A DNA stretch of 64,000 nucleotides, from NCBI GenBank assembly GCA_017311185.1, contig JAESUZ010001757.1, positions 806,001-870,000 on the forward strand, written 5' to 3'. A model generated the notes under the pieces. The model was not told the origin of the DNA. It saw only the letters and a program-made list of their open reading frames with translations, and made no database searches. The stretch comes from Proteles cristata cristata (Eukaryota > Chordata > Mammalia > Carnivora > Hyaenidae). A program made the position numbers and the translations under genes. Below, piece by piece: positions 45,987 through 57,830 of the stretch. Numbering within the stretch: the first letter of the stretch is position 1; the number at the start of each line of letters is the position of its first letter.

Positions 45987-46392
45987 AGTAGGAGACTTTT
46001 GGAAGTCGTAGCCCCACAGTTGATAATAATGCGATTATTGTCTTTGTTATATATTTCCTCCATTTTACACATGGATTAGTTAGCATTTTATGAGCATGAT
46101 CTACAGGCTTTACCTACATAGATTTTTTGTAATTCTTTTGATTTCAGTCTTTGCCCAGAAACCTGGGAAGCACACATTACTGCCAAACACTCTGCTGCTT
46201 TTAAACCTTCTTGCTCAAGGTACAAAGGCCCTTTGACAGTGACAGTTGCAAAGCTCCTCTTGGAACTTGACCCACAGGAGATCACTTGCTTCTCTTTCTT
46301 CGGGAACCTCCAGGGTGACGCTCGGCCCTGCTGGTGCTTTTGCTCCTCAAAGGCATATAATTCACTTCCTTAATTCTTCAGCCCGCTGAAGT
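45987..46392. other. Single-copy DNA
   Basis: No gene recognised. Confidence 0.5.
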
Positions 46393-46405
46393 CTGCCTTC
46401 ACACT

Positions 46406-46620
46406 CTTTTTTTAAAAGTTTATTTATTTATTTTGAGAAAGACAGAGACAGCACAAGCGGGGGAGGGGCAGAGAGAGAGAGAGGGAGAGAGGCTCCCAAG
46501 CAGGCTCCACACTGCCAGTGCAGAGCTTCACGCGGGGCTTGGACTCATGAAGTTGTGAGATCATGACCCGAGCTGAAACCAAGAGTCAGATGCTTAACCG
46601 ACTGAGCCACCCAGGTGCCC
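46406..46620 (-). mobile_element. CAN-SINE (felid type), antisense, perfect 13-bp TSD
   Basis: ttaaaagtttatttatttat tail junction, agcacaagcgggggaggggc, gggcttggactcatgaagtt, agatcatgacccgagctgaa, gactgagccacccaggtgcc. Duplication ctgccttcacact at 46393-46405 and 46621-46633. Confidence 0.95.
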
Positions 46621-46633
46621 CTGCCTTCACACT

Positions 46634-46849
46634 TTTAAGCTGCTTTACAAAGGTTGTCACATGGCTTCTCAATCACCAAATACAGGGTTCTCTTGAGTCT
46701 TGACCTCTTTGTATCAGGTATTGCATCCTCATTGAAACTCTCTAGTCCTTCTTCCACTGTCCCCATCTGTGGGGTTCCCCCCACTCCACTTCACCTTCGA
46801 CATCTCTAATTCCATTTCCCTATGTGTTTCGTATTTGCAGACCTCGAAG
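46634..46849. other. Pyrimidine-leaning spacer, possibly L2-like
   Basis: ctctagtccttcttccactg and similar words could continue the L2-like piece found at 47045, but this is weak. Confidence 0.35.
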
Positions 46850-47015
46850 TACACACACCACTAAGTGTGATCTGAGGACGAGCAGCATCAGCGACACCTG
46901 GGAGCTCTTACTGGAAATGCAGAATTCCGGGCCCATCCCAGCTGGACTGAGTCAGAGTCTGCATCTTCACAAGCCCTTCTAGGTCACCCACGTGCACATC
47001 TAAGCCTGAGACATG
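46850..47015 (+). mobile_element. MER5A-type DNA transposon copy
   Basis: cagcatcagcgacacctggg, agctcttactggaaatgcag, aattccgggcccatcccagc, gagtcagagtctgcatcttc and acaagcccttctaggtcacc follow the MER5A order. Confidence 0.8.
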
Positions 47016-47044
47016 CTGCTGCAAATGACCGTGTCCCCGAAGGT

Positions 47045-47310
47045 TCTGTTCCCGCTCCTTTTCTCTCTTTTCCCCGACAACCACTTCTGTGGCTGACTGT
47101 AACTTTTATATCCTTATGACTTTCAAAGTAACTCCAGCTCGATGTCTCTTTTGAGCGCCAGGCGTTCATTTTGGTTTGCTTAACTACTTGCATATCCCTT
47201 AGGCACCATGAGCTAAATATGTCTAATATTGAACTCCTTTTCATTTACCCCTCTATGCGCCCAAGCACCCAAGCCAGAAACCGGCTATCCCTGCCTCTCC
47301 TTTCTCCTTC
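47045..47310 (+). mobile_element. L2-like ancient LINE fragment
   Basis: tccagctcgatgtctctttt, catatcccttaggcaccatg, gctaaatatgtctaatattg, aactccttttcatttacccc and gcccaagcacccaagccaga are the reverse complement of the motif order seen at 50165-50475. Assigned from memory. Confidence 0.5.
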
Positions 47311-49070
47311 CAGTGGTAGAAGGGACTAATAGAGAAGCATCATCCCCTAGAGAATCCCCTGGGGAAATTTGAAATTAAATGCTCCTATTTTATCCCAAGT
47401 CAATTCTTCCCTAGCTCCCACTCCAAAAGAGGGGAGGGATTTCTATCAAGGTCAGCCATTAGACCTGATTTGCTTGTGGCTTTTTGGGGGAATGGGAGAG
47501 CATCAAGTATTCTCCCTCTGAAAGCACTTGCCAGTTTGGCACAACCTCGCTCTTTTCATTTGTTTTTAATAGTTTGAAATAAGAGTGGAGGGAAAGTTGA
47601 ATCCTAAACAAGCCAGTCAGGAGTGGAAGTGGGAGGCCCTCTCCTAAAGCAAGACATGGCAAAAATATACACATCCTGGTTTGCCTTCTGACGGCTCTGA
47701 AAAGGAAACCTCTATGTTGCTTGGAAGTTCTCTAGATGTTGGCGTTTCCTTATTCTTAAAGCTACGTGTTTCCAGGAGCGAACGTTTATTTGACATTTTC
47801 TTAGTCAGAATTCTAGTTGCCCTTTGAATAACATCTAGAGCTGAGTTAATCTGCTTGTAATTAGTTGAAATGACATGTGTGGGGTCAGAGGCTGCTGGTT
47901 GCCTGTGAATATGTGGCATCCCCTCCTCTTCAGTGACAGATTCTGGATTTGCTTGGAGGTGGCCTCTACCCTACAATTAGCGTGATGAGCAGCCTGCCGC
48001 AATGAACAGCCACACACCGAAGCATCTCTGCCACCAGAGCCTTCTTTGGGCTGCCGCGTGGAGTCAGCATGGCCCCTTTGACCAAGCCGTTACTGGCCTA
48101 GGGAGTGAGCACAGCCTTCACACCAGTCTCTTGTAATAGCCTACCCTGTATGGTAGAAACAGGGCTGGAAAGCCAGCTAGTGTCTATCAGTTTCTTAATA
48201 TCATTATTCACCTGTATTGTGTGAACACAGGGCTTTGCTATCTGGTCTAGATAACTAGCCACCATCTGTGGCACAATTTATATGGGGAAAATGTGTTTGG
48301 CACTCCAACCATCTAATTTACTAAGCAACATTTGCAGCACGGCCTGTGTGAGTGGGTGCTTGCCAGGGTATGTGGACTGAGATGAATCAGGAATCAAGAG
48401 CCTCAAAATGAAAAATGGATTTGATTCCTAAATATGGCTGTGACTATGCACAGGAACAGATTTGGAGAAGTAAAATCCATAGATGGTTGAATTCAGTGAA
48501 AATTTAAAAAAAACAAACAAACCCAACAACTAACAATTTGATGTCATTCAACTATTTCTCCACCCACCCACTTGGCTGAAACCAAAGTGGTTTTTATCTA
48601 ATGCTCCAAAATATCCTCAGATGGAAATGTAAATTAGGCCACCACTGAGTCACAAACGTATCTCCAGAAATGCCCCTGTATGTGAGTTAGGAGAAATCAA
48701 TTCCATGTTCTTCCTGTTTTCATATAGAAATTTCCGGAAGAAATGACAAAGAAAATGCCTCCGTTTGGCAGGGCTTTAAATTTGTGTGTACCATTAGGAT
48801 GTTATTATTCCCCATTTTTTAAAGGAACAGTGGAACAAAAAACTTGAAGTGTACGTGTACATGGGATCCATCTTGGGTTTATTTCTTTGTGACTTGACCA
48901 GTTTCTTGTCATTGACCACATTTTTGTAAGGAGCTTAAAAATATAATAAAGCAATTCAGGAGAATTAGTAATTTTCTGTTTTTTGTTTTCCCAAAGGGAG
49001 TGAGAAGTAGGAGCTGAAGGGGGAAGGGCGAAGGCCAAAAGACACATGCCAGCTGAGATTTTCTTTTATT
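47311..49070. other. Single-copy DNA, no gene supported
   Basis: Includes minus-strand frames of 91 codons (47644-47919) and 60 codons (47835-48017) with ordinary amino-acid mix. No family, splice context or start context persuades me. No repeat recognised. Confidence 0.45.
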
Positions 49071-49087
49071 AGAAAAAGTAGGGTTTT

Positions 49088-49303
49088 GGGGCACCTGGGT
49101 GGCTTAGTCAGCTAAGCGTCCGACTTTCGCTTAGGTCATGATCTCGCGGTTCGTGGGTTCGAGCCCCGCGTCGGGCTCTGTGCTGACTGCCAGCTCAGAG
49201 CCTGGAGCCTGTTTCAGTCTGTGACTCCCTCTCTCTCTGACCCTCCCCTGTTCGCACTGTCTCTCTCTCTCCTAGAAAAAAAAAAAAACATAAAAAAGAA
49301 AAA
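49088..49303 (+). mobile_element. CAN-SINE subtype B, sense, perfect 17-bp TSD
   Basis: ggggcacctgggtggcttag, gttcgtgggttcgagccccg, ctgactgccagctcagagcc, gtttcagtctgtgactccct, tctcctagaaaaaaaaaaaa. Duplication agaaaaagtagggtttt at 49071-49087 and 49304-49320. Little diverged. Confidence 0.97.
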
Positions 49304-49320
49304 AGAAAAAGTAGGGTTTT

Positions 49321-49574
49321 AATTCCTGGACATGCCACCAGTAGACTTTCTGTTACATTTTATTGGCTGAAATGAAGTCACGTGGCTGCCACTAGTTGTA
49401 AGTAATTCTGGGCATATTGCCGCTCTAAACAAAAGCTTGGAATTCTTTTACCGAAGAAGAGATGATTGAATAAGTACAAGTTAAAGCAACTGTAACCAAA
49501 AGGGAACCAAAGAGACAATGATTGAATAAGCAGTGGTGCTGTAGAGTGGCCCCAGGGCCACATGACTGGGGTCA
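49321..49574. other. Single-copy DNA
   Basis: Nothing recognised. Confidence 0.5.
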
Positions 49575-49735
49575 CCAGGCCTCCGTTAAAGGGCAGGCTT
49601 CGTCACTTGCTGGCTGTTCAGGTTCGGAAAAGACATCAAATGTGTTCAGGCCTTAGTTTGTTCCTCTGTAAAATAGGGATAGTAATAACAAATGTTATGC
49701 TGTTATTGCTGTTGAGGCCAAATTGACCAGCCCTG
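49575..49735 (+). mobile_element. MIR SINE
   Basis: ttcgtcacttgctggctgtt, caggccttagtttgttcctc, tgtaaaatagggatagtaat. Clear MIR core and 3' order. Confidence 0.85.
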
Positions 49736-50164
49736 AACTGGTGCTGTGTGAAATATCTACACTTTTATATTGTGATGGATGTTCTTTTGGGCTTGGTGGG
49801 CCAAGCAATTTGAAGTACATTCTATATTTGCTTTTGAGTGGTGGAAGAATTACTGTTAGAAAGGGAAGAGACACCTGGCTTTTTAGAAACATAAATGTAT
49901 TATTTATTATTCCATATTATGATTCCCTTTGGAGCACCTTTGAGATTCTCACATATGTATACACAAACAGATGATTAATTGTAATCAAATCTCTTTCATT
50001 ATTATTTTGGGAGAGATTTTCATATACTTCTTTACTAGAGGTTACTCTGTCACCTTAGGTTTTACTGGAAAACTTGAGATGAAATCAGCTTGATGTATTG
50101 CCGTAACAAATCATATGAAATGGTGGAGGCTCTTTTCCTATGGTTTCTTTACGTCAGGGTAATG
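49736..50164. other. Single-copy AT-rich DNA
   Basis: No gene or repeat recognised. Confidence 0.5.
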
Positions 50165-50475
50165 GGTCGTAATTTCCATTAGAGTGTTAGGGTAGCGTCA
50201 TTTATTGAAATGAGGAACATGGGGGTTGGAGACGAGAGCAGAATATGGGCATATCAGTTTGAGACACCAATTTGACATTCAAGTGTAGACACCATATTGG
50301 CAGTTGGATGTGTGAAGATAAATTTTGGAATGTGGTTGAGTCTAGAGGTGTAAATTTAGAAATCTTCAGTATATACATGTCCCAAACCATGAGCCTGGGT
50401 ATGGTCATCTATGGAGCAAGGAGTGCCACATAGAGTAGAGGCTGGAGAAAAGGGAACATTATGGCATGATACCTG
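50165..50475 (-). mobile_element. L2-like ancient LINE fragment
   Basis: catttattgaaatgaggaac, tcagtttgagacaccaattt, tggcagttggatgtgtgaag, ggtgtaaatttagaaatctt and aaaccatgagcctgggtatg. Same motif family as 47045-47310 in the opposite orientation. Confidence 0.55.
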
Positions 50476-53139
50476 TGACTTAAGTTTATTTCCTAGACCA
50501 GAATAGATTCCTGTTAGAGTTGTATCCAGATGATAAGGTATGTGAACTTGAAGTGAGAACTTGAAGACTTGTTTCATTCAAGGGTCTGGAAGACACAATA
50601 GTCAGAAGCAGTATGATTTGGTTCCATACTCACAAGAGTAATGTAAGAAAGAATGGGCAGGCAGCACCTGGCTGAGGACGCTGTAGAGCCTGAAGGGGTG
50701 ATTCTTCTGGAGTGGTGTCCATCAGGAGGGGCGACAGTGACCACCTAGGGCCACAGAAGTGAAAAGAGGCTCCAGTGGACAGACTGGAGCAACGAGCGGG
50801 GTCAGGAGAGGAGAGAAGGCCTGATGCCTTTTAACAGCTGGTTGAAAAGAGCAGAGAGGAAGCATCTGAGGACACGCAGGTGGGGTTGGGGGGGTGAAGC
50901 AGAAGCTTTGTAGAGAGCTGAGTACTCACATATGACCAAACCTCTGCCCTGCATGTCCTCTCCACATCACAAGGATCTCAGCACCTCTTGCCCATCTGCA
51001 TTCCAGCTAGTTCTTGAGTTTTATTTACTGACAGGCAGCAGCCATAGCTATGCAGGTGATTTCGCATCATTTTCTTCGAAGTCTCAGAAATTTCTCTGAG
51101 ATCCTTAAGGGCACAGAGGCAGCGTGGGGAGGGTGACACTGGGGAGCTGTCCCTCCTCCCCACTTCACCCAGAGCACACTCTCCTTAGTCTGTTTTACAT
51201 CAAGCTGCCATGAAATTTCATTCGAAAGAAAAAAGAGAGACATTTCTACAGCTTAAATTTTGTTTAAAAAAACCCCCACGGAACTGCAGAAAGAATAAAG
51301 TGGTGTCCGAAAGTATAAAAGATGCAGATGTGATTTGTTTGGGAAGCACAAGGATGTATTGTTTGACTGATCGTCCAAACTAATGAATCTCTGAGGTGGA
51401 AGACACGTGGAGAAAGTGGAGAGAGAGGAAGGACTACAGTTAGTAGCGGGGTCGCTCTATTGACCTGATTGTCTGACAGAGTCTCTTATTCAAGTGAATA
51501 TGCATCTTCCCAGATAACGTCAGCAGTGACCTTTTAATGTATTTTTTTGTTGTTGTTGTTCTGTGTGTCATGAATCCAGCAGTCTTACAACAGAGGCATT
51601 ATTTTATTCTTGTACAGTATTTCCAGGACTTGACTAAACAATGAATGACTGGACATTGTTTCTCTATTCAAAACACAGAAGGAAATGGGAAAAGTTAGAT
51701 ACCTAGTGCCTTTCTTCTTCTTCCCAAATCATTTATCTTCGAGAAGGAGATGAGGTAAAATAGTGACAGAGAAAACTGTGGATGGAAGAGAGGCATGAAG
51801 ACTTTAGGTGCCCAAAGCATGAAGTGCTGTGAGGGTTGCCTCATTCCCAGTTGCCTGTGCTCCACACCTTCTAATTCTGTTCCTCTCTCAGAGCACAGCC
51901 TGTATCTCATCTTCTTGACAGTTTTCGAGAACGGTATGGAATCTCTTTACCAGTGTACCTGCATGGCCTTGGTCATGTGATCATGCTCCATTTCTTAGAT
52001 GTCCTCCCAAACCATTTGAGCACTCAAATATTTGTTTTGTTCTTGAAGTGACATATGCTAGATGCTTAACGAAAACATTGTCAGTGGTCTCTTGGCAGAG
52101 ACCACCAGCATCCACTTGCAGGTGCACAAGACTCGTTTATGACTCATTGCAGTGAGGGAGAACACACACTGAAGGGGACTGAGAGGGTGTTAGAAGTGAT
52201 AAATTATCGGATTTGGGCTGGTGTGAGGTGATTCGAGGGAGGGTTTATAGAAGTGGGCTTTACTCTGGATTGAATACTGTCAAGAAGCGGAGATGATTCT
52301 ATGATTGGATATTTTCCCACATTTTATCTAAAGGGAAGACTAGCCAGAGGCTAAAACTGTAATTGGTAAAGCAGCAACAGTAATTCATATTAGTTGGGCA
52401 GGGGGGAGGTTGGATAATTTTTGTTTGTGTTTTTGTGTTCAGACATTGTTGTGGAGTGGTCGTTTCTTCCTGATCCACCACGGTCACAGAATGGCCTTGC
52501 CTGGTGTCAGTGTTCTGTGAAATCGTTTCCATCCATCAGGAGAACGCCAGGGCCCAGCTGTGAGCTTCAGGTCAGCTCCCCTGTCAGGGACAACACTGCT
52601 CCTTCTCAGTATTGAATTGAATTGATTTTCAGCCGCATTATATTTTTATCAAAGATTCCTATTTGATACCCTGGGAAGGCATCACAAGAGAGAGGACCTC
52701 TGAGCTTTAATCTCTGATCTTCCCTTTCTTATTTACACTGAAGACATTGTATAATTTCTTTTCAAGACTGCCTTTTGATGTATGGAGGGGGGTTGAACTT
52801 CAAGGGAGTGTCCTAATTCTTTCCCTTAACTGGACTCTCATGGTAAGGATCAAGACCTGATTTCTTCTTTATGCTAATGGAGTGCTGGAAGCTAGCCCTT
52901 AGTTCACTTATCTCACTTTTTAAAGAGACTAGGTTAGTGTGAGGACCTGTGGAAGTGAGGAAATGAATCCTATTATACTACATAGCTCTCCACACCTGAG
53001 GGCTGCTTTCTGTATTCAACCAGTGCAGTCACATCATGCTACCTAAAACTTTGGAAAATACTGGTGACGATTAGTTTGGATTCATTTGATCGAACCCATT
53101 TCCTTGGTTACTTGTTTGTAATGGATACTGACTTTTGAG
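50476..53139. other. Single-copy DNA, no gene supported
   Basis: 2.7 kb. GC-richer around 50640-50900 and 51100-51170, with unrecognised frames of 61-77 codons. A TTG-type repeat lies at 51547-51561. A TATA-like tataaaag near 51316 has no supporting context. Confidence 0.45.
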
Positions 53140-53310
53140 CAGTGGTTCATAATCCTGGCTGTTTAGCAGAATCAAAAGGGAGCTTTTAAGAAGAGATCCT
53201 GGTTCAATCGATTGGTAAGGGGTCCTAGCTAGCTAGCTAGCTATCCAAAAGACAGCAGCAACAACGAGCAAAAATTCCCAAGGTGATTCTAACAAGACTC
53301 ATTATTAAAA
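53140..53310 (+). mobile_element. MER5-type DNA transposon copy with (CTAG)n
   Basis: gcagtggttcataatcctgg, aatcaaaagggagcttttaa, then a (CTAG)4 run (about 53227-53244), and cccaaggtgattctaacaag at the right, matching the MER5-type order. Confidence 0.65.
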
Positions 53311-54405
53311 ATAAGATCCTTGACCCTGAGTTGATCATGTAAACTATCCTTTGAGGAGGTCAAGGAAGATTTGTAACCATAGATATCCAGGCTTGGAATA
53401 ATTTGTCTTGAAAGAGAGATAGCGAGATAGCACGTTTGCTTAGGCCAACGAGCTTCATATGACTGGCTCTTGGAAAAGCAGGATTAAGCTAAAGGTCCAA
53501 ATGTCGAATGAACCATCTTAAAACACAGCAGAACTGGCTGGTTTCAACAAGGTTGTAGTGAGTTAAAATAATTCTGCCTCCTTGGTCATCCCTGCTGCCC
53601 TATAAACAGGATGAGGGAGCAGCAGCCGTAAAAAACGGTAGCGCCGGTGACTGGCGCTGGGTTGACACGCAGACATATAAACAGAGTCTTGGAGGAAACT
53701 GTGTTTACAGCAACTGAAAGGGAAGCCCTAACCTCTGAAGTGACTGGGGAACTTGGGTGCCGATAAATAGTCAGTCAGCTTATTTCCAACATCTGAAGAT
53801 AACTCCTCATCAGGAAATATCTTCTGTTGTGGGTTGGAAATTAATCAGTGGTTTGATGTCTATTCAGCCGTCGTACTCAGAGTTTCTGCAAACACATTAT
53901 AGACTAAGCCATATGACTTCCTAGTATATAAATAGCAATATGTTTCAAACAACTGACTTCCAACACTAAAACTAAAGGAGAAAGTGCCTGGAGTGTAAAT
54001 GTTAACTCCTATAACTCCACCTTTGTGGTGAAGACCAGCATGAAAGGCCCTTAAAAGTGTTCCTGTGTAACTGACATAAGTGATTACCCCAGAGAAATGG
54101 ATTATATTTGTTGTGGAGAAAAGCATAGATGGAGCAGTTCATCTGGTATATATTCTATATAAAGATACATGTATCTATCTCTATATACTTGCTGAAAATA
54201 AACATTTGTGGATTGACTGATGTGATGTACACATAGAAAGTGATTGGACTCATAGCTCATTATGTTAATAAGTTGGGTTACTGGGATACATTATTACCTC
54301 CCGTTACATTCGAAAGGGAGATCTTAAGAATTTTATTTTAGTGGAAGTATGCTATGGATGTCCCAAATTTCAAAGGCATTAACTTTCATTTTAGGGGGAG
54401 AAAAA
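53311..54405. other. Single-copy DNA with a small CpG cluster
   Basis: Six CpG fall between 53627 and 53669, in an otherwise CpG-poor window. An 88-codon frame at 53860-54126 (minus) is unrecognised. Confidence 0.45.
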
Positions 54406-54407
54406 GG

Positions 54408-54650
54408 TAATATAATTGAGTGGTTAAGACTGATAAATCTGGAGCCAGACCTCTTGGGTTTAAATACTAGTTCCATCATGGACTAGCTCTGTGTGACCCT
54501 GGGCAAGTTACTTAATATCTCTGTACTTCATCCCCATCTGTAAAATGGGACAGTTATGACACTCATAGAACCCTGAGTATGAAATTGTTGAATTTAATAA
54601 AACATCTGGAACAGTACCTGACATAGAGTAAGCATATTTTTATAAATACC
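54408..54650 (+). mobile_element. MIR SINE, nearly full length
   Basis: ttgagtggttaagactgata, ctggagccagacctcttggg, gactagctctgtgtgaccct, gggcaagttacttaatatct, catctgtaaaatgggacagt and aacagtacctgacatagagt cover MIR almost end to end. Best-preserved MIR in the window. Confidence 0.95.
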
Positions 54651-54743
54651 AGGCACTTAGATTCATGGTTATTCAGAGAGAGTTGAATAGTATGAAATGG
54701 ATTTTGACTGAGCAAGGAAACTTGCTGAAATAATCTGTTTTTT

Positions 54744-54980
54744 TCTCCCAATTTTTAAAAAAGTTTATTGATTGATTTTTGAGCAAGAAAGAGAGAGAGA
54801 GAGAGAGAGACAGCACAAGGAAGGGAAAGGCAGAGAGAGAGGGGGAGAGAGAATCCCCAAGCAGCCTCCACACTGTCAGTGTGGAATCCAAGATGGGGCT
54901 CAAACTAACAAACTGTGAGATCATGACATGAACCAAAAACCAAGAGTTGATGCTCAACTGACTGAGTCACCCAGGCACCC
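54744..54980 (-). mobile_element. CAN-SINE (felid type), antisense
   Basis: aaaaaagtttattgattgat tail junction, GA microsatellite, gcctccacactgtcagtgtg, atggggctcaaactaacaaa, gactgagtcacccaggcacc. Only a weak 10-bp duplication, tctgtttttt at 54734-54743 and 54988-54997. Confidence 0.9.
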
Positions 54981-54997
54981 CAACATCTCTGTTTTTT

Positions 54998-55749
54998 GAA
55001 GATATTTTTCTGAAATGACACCTGGCTCAGTGTCAATGAGACTGTATGCTAAGTACCTGTTCTAAGGAATAAGCCTTAGGGATCCCCTGAGAGTAAGCTC
55101 GTTTGCCTTCCAGTCAGTTTACCTTTTGAAAGGGCACAAAAATTTCTTTGACCAGAAATCTCTCTGTTTCCATCTCAAGATGCAAACAAACAAAAACACC
55201 AAACCTAATTAAGAGAATTTCTGAAAGATTTTCATTTTTATGTGCAATTATTGGTGAATAATATTTCATTGTCTGTTGTGGAAGGTACTTTCTTAAGCAC
55301 AGAGGGCTTGAAGGACAGAGGAATATGTAGGAGTCCTTCACTACACATTTGCATTCATCTTCACGGTTTTAGAAGTTTGACTTCTTGGACTTTCTACTCA
55401 AAGTGCTGAGGTGAGGCAAAGCTCATTCATGGACCTTTCTGGAAGGCAGGCTCCACCAGGAGTACTTCAGGAGCTCTGTGAGTGTCCATGGCCCCACTGG
55501 ATGCTCACTGGTTTGTGGTTACTAAGCACCTTCTTTAAAAGTGACAGAGGAAATCAGTACCAAGACACCATCCATGCACTCTAGGACCCTGTGGGGATTG
55601 CTTCCACACTAGGGCAGTCTGCTGGCCTTTCTGAATAAAAGGAATTAAACTGACTTAAGATAATCCATGAGCTCGGATGCTAGAGAGTAAATGGAAACGT
55701 TGTTAAAGATAACTGTGGGTTCATATCTCAGGAGGCAGGATAATTAGTT
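54998..55749. other. Single-copy DNA
   Basis: No gene or repeat recognised. Confidence 0.5.
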
Positions 55750-55766
55750 CCATTTTGATTACCTTT

Positions 55767-55977
55767 TTTTTTTATTTTTTTATTTATTTCTAGGAGAGAG
55801 AGAGACAGCGCGAGCAGGGGAGGGTCAGAGAGAGAGGAGTCACAGACTGAAACAGGCTCCAGGCTCTGAGCTGGCAGTCAGCACAGAGCCCAACGCGGGG
55901 CTCGAACCCATGAACTGCGAGATCATGACCTAAGCGAAAGTCGGACGCTTACCTGACTGAGCCACCCAGGCGCCCCG
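55767..55977 (-). mobile_element. CAN-SINE subtype B, antisense, perfect 17-bp TSD
   Basis: tatttatttctaggagagag, cgcgagcaggggagggtcag, gagctggcagtcagcacaga, acgcggggctcgaacccatg, gagccacccaggcgcccc. Duplication ccattttgattaccttt at 55750-55766 and 55978-55994. Confidence 0.97.
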
Positions 55978-55994
55978 CCATTTTGATTACCTTT

Positions 55995-56084
55995 GGGTGA
56001 CATGGCATTGGCGTTGAAACAGAAATGTCCAATTATTTAACAAACATTATCTAAATAATAACGACAGCAAAACTGAGAATGAAG
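55995..56084. other. Spacer
   Basis: Short single-copy stretch. Confidence 0.5.
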
Positions 56085-56335
56085 TTTTACCGTGTATATC
56101 TCACACCCTGGCATGGTTCTATGTTTAACATATTAGGTGTTATTCACTTAGTCCTCACAGCAACCCTGTAAATAATCACTATTCACTCAGGGTCTCTGGG
56201 CATGGGTGCTGGGATGTTCCAAGTTAGAAGACACGTGGTAGTGGGCAGTGCTGGGATTTACTCAAAGAATAAGATGATTTAGAGATCACGAAATCTGGAT
56301 CAAATCCAGGTGTTCTGACCCCGTGTCTCATGACC
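56085..56335 (-). mobile_element. MIR SINE, antisense, diverged
   Basis: ttagtcctcacagcaaccct, tcactattcactcagggtct, then agtgctgggatttactcaaa and aaatccaggtgttctgaccc follow the reverse MIR order. Confidence 0.65.
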
Positions 56336-57489
56336 TGGCATTTCTCCAACGAAAGAGTTTTAAAAAGAGAAAAGGTGAATCACTCCCGAATATGGAAGTA
56401 TTTTTTCTGGAAGTCTAATCCTGTTCATCTATTCAGTGCCCTTCACTGAAACTATCATTTTCTATCAGTATTATAAATGCACACAATCGAATCCAAAGAT
56501 GTTTTTTTAAAGCAAGACGAAAAGATTAGCTTGTTACATAGCTGTGTGCTAATCCCTGAAATTGTGGGGGACTTTTCTCTTCACAGGAATCTGTGAAGAA
56601 AAGATTTACATAATCCCTAATACTGTCCTGAAGTCCTGAGTGAATTATGTTTTTTCATTATAGCCCTTGCCTCCCACACTCTCACCCTGACCCTGAAAAA
56701 AAAAATAGCCTAATTTTCTACCAGGGAAAGAAAAGGAGGCCATTAGTTTGTGTCTGGAAACAGTGAAGGAATTACTGAGCTATTTACCAGCTCTGCACAT
56801 GTGGAATCAATCTTATTTTCCATTGGATGGTTCAAAAATGTATTCAAATTATGTAGTTTTGAAATGCTAAACTCTGGAATTTATTTCTTAACAGAAAGCT
56901 TTTTAGGATGGTTTGCGTAATGAATATCCCTGTTAGTGAATCTGAATAATAAATTGTTTATAAGAATATATAAGCAGCCTTCATTTATGTCTTATTCCTG
57001 TTTCCTGAAGGTCAGTGCAAGTCTGATGATGATGTGTTACTGCTCCCTCCTACTGGGGAGGTAATGAATAGAGAAAATTAAAAGAAAATCAGGGTAAAGG
57101 CAATTCCCTCCATTTCATTAAGCTCCTATTTTGATATTTGCACATGCATTTGGAGCCATAACTAGCCATAATCTGATTTCCGTGCTAGAGATTTTTCTTA
57201 AAGAATATTGTTAAGTACATTTGGGTATTTTAATGAGGACTCTGAAGCAATAAACTGAAGGTAAATAAATGATTAACATAGTATGGGCCATTTATAAGAG
57301 CTCCTGAGATGAAATACTGCAAAATCTAGTTGAATTAGGTTAAAAAATATAAATTTCTTAACGTTAATGAAATGTAAAGTGAAATTTCAGTTATGGGCTC
57401 AACAAGATCCATCTTCCTTTCCCAGCATAAACTTTCCCCATGTGTTTGTTATAAGGGGGCTGGAGATATGAAAGAGGCATAATGATTGT
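56336..57489. other. Single-copy AT-rich DNA, no gene seen
   Basis: No open frame of note and no repeat family recognised. Confidence 0.5.
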
Positions 57490-57605
57490 CTTTTCTGCAC
57501 AGTACTCTCACATATGTAATCTCTTTGATCTTTGTAGCAGTGTCACAGAGTTAGGAATTATTATCTCCATTCTACAAATGAGGAAGTTCAGGTATATGGA
57601 GAATA
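57490..57605 (-). mobile_element. MIR fragment, antisense
   Basis: tgtaatctctttgatctttg, gcagtgtcacagagttagga, ttatctccattctacaaatg and aggaagttcaggtatatgg follow the reverse MIR core order. Confidence 0.75.
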
Positions 57606-57624
57606 CCAGAAACAATACAGGGAA

Positions 57625-57830
57625 GGTAGCATGATCTGATGGGAAGACAATGGGCTTTGCTATCAGAGGAACAGATTGAAAATCCCTGCTCCACCTCTTT
57701 GCGCTTTGATGAGCTGGGGATACATGGTTTAGTGTGTTGAAGACTTATCTGTAAAATGGGATCATTCTATGGATCTCACAGAATTGCTGTGAGCGCCAAA
57801 GGCATTAATGTATTTGAGAGCCTCTACCGA
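57625..57830 (+). mobile_element. MIR SINE, sense
   Basis: ggtagcatgatctgatggga, caatgggctttgctatcaga, atctgtaaaatgggatcatt and ctcacagaattgctgtgagc give a clear sense MIR with its 5' part, facing away from the antisense copy just upstream. Confidence 0.8.

Noticed and set aside
47644..47919. 91-codon minus-strand frame with ordinary amino-acid mix
   Set aside because: Not recognised; no exon boundaries or conservation evidence available.
51310..51330. TATA-like word tataaaag
   Set aside because: Isolated in AT-rich DNA without other promoter or exon signs.
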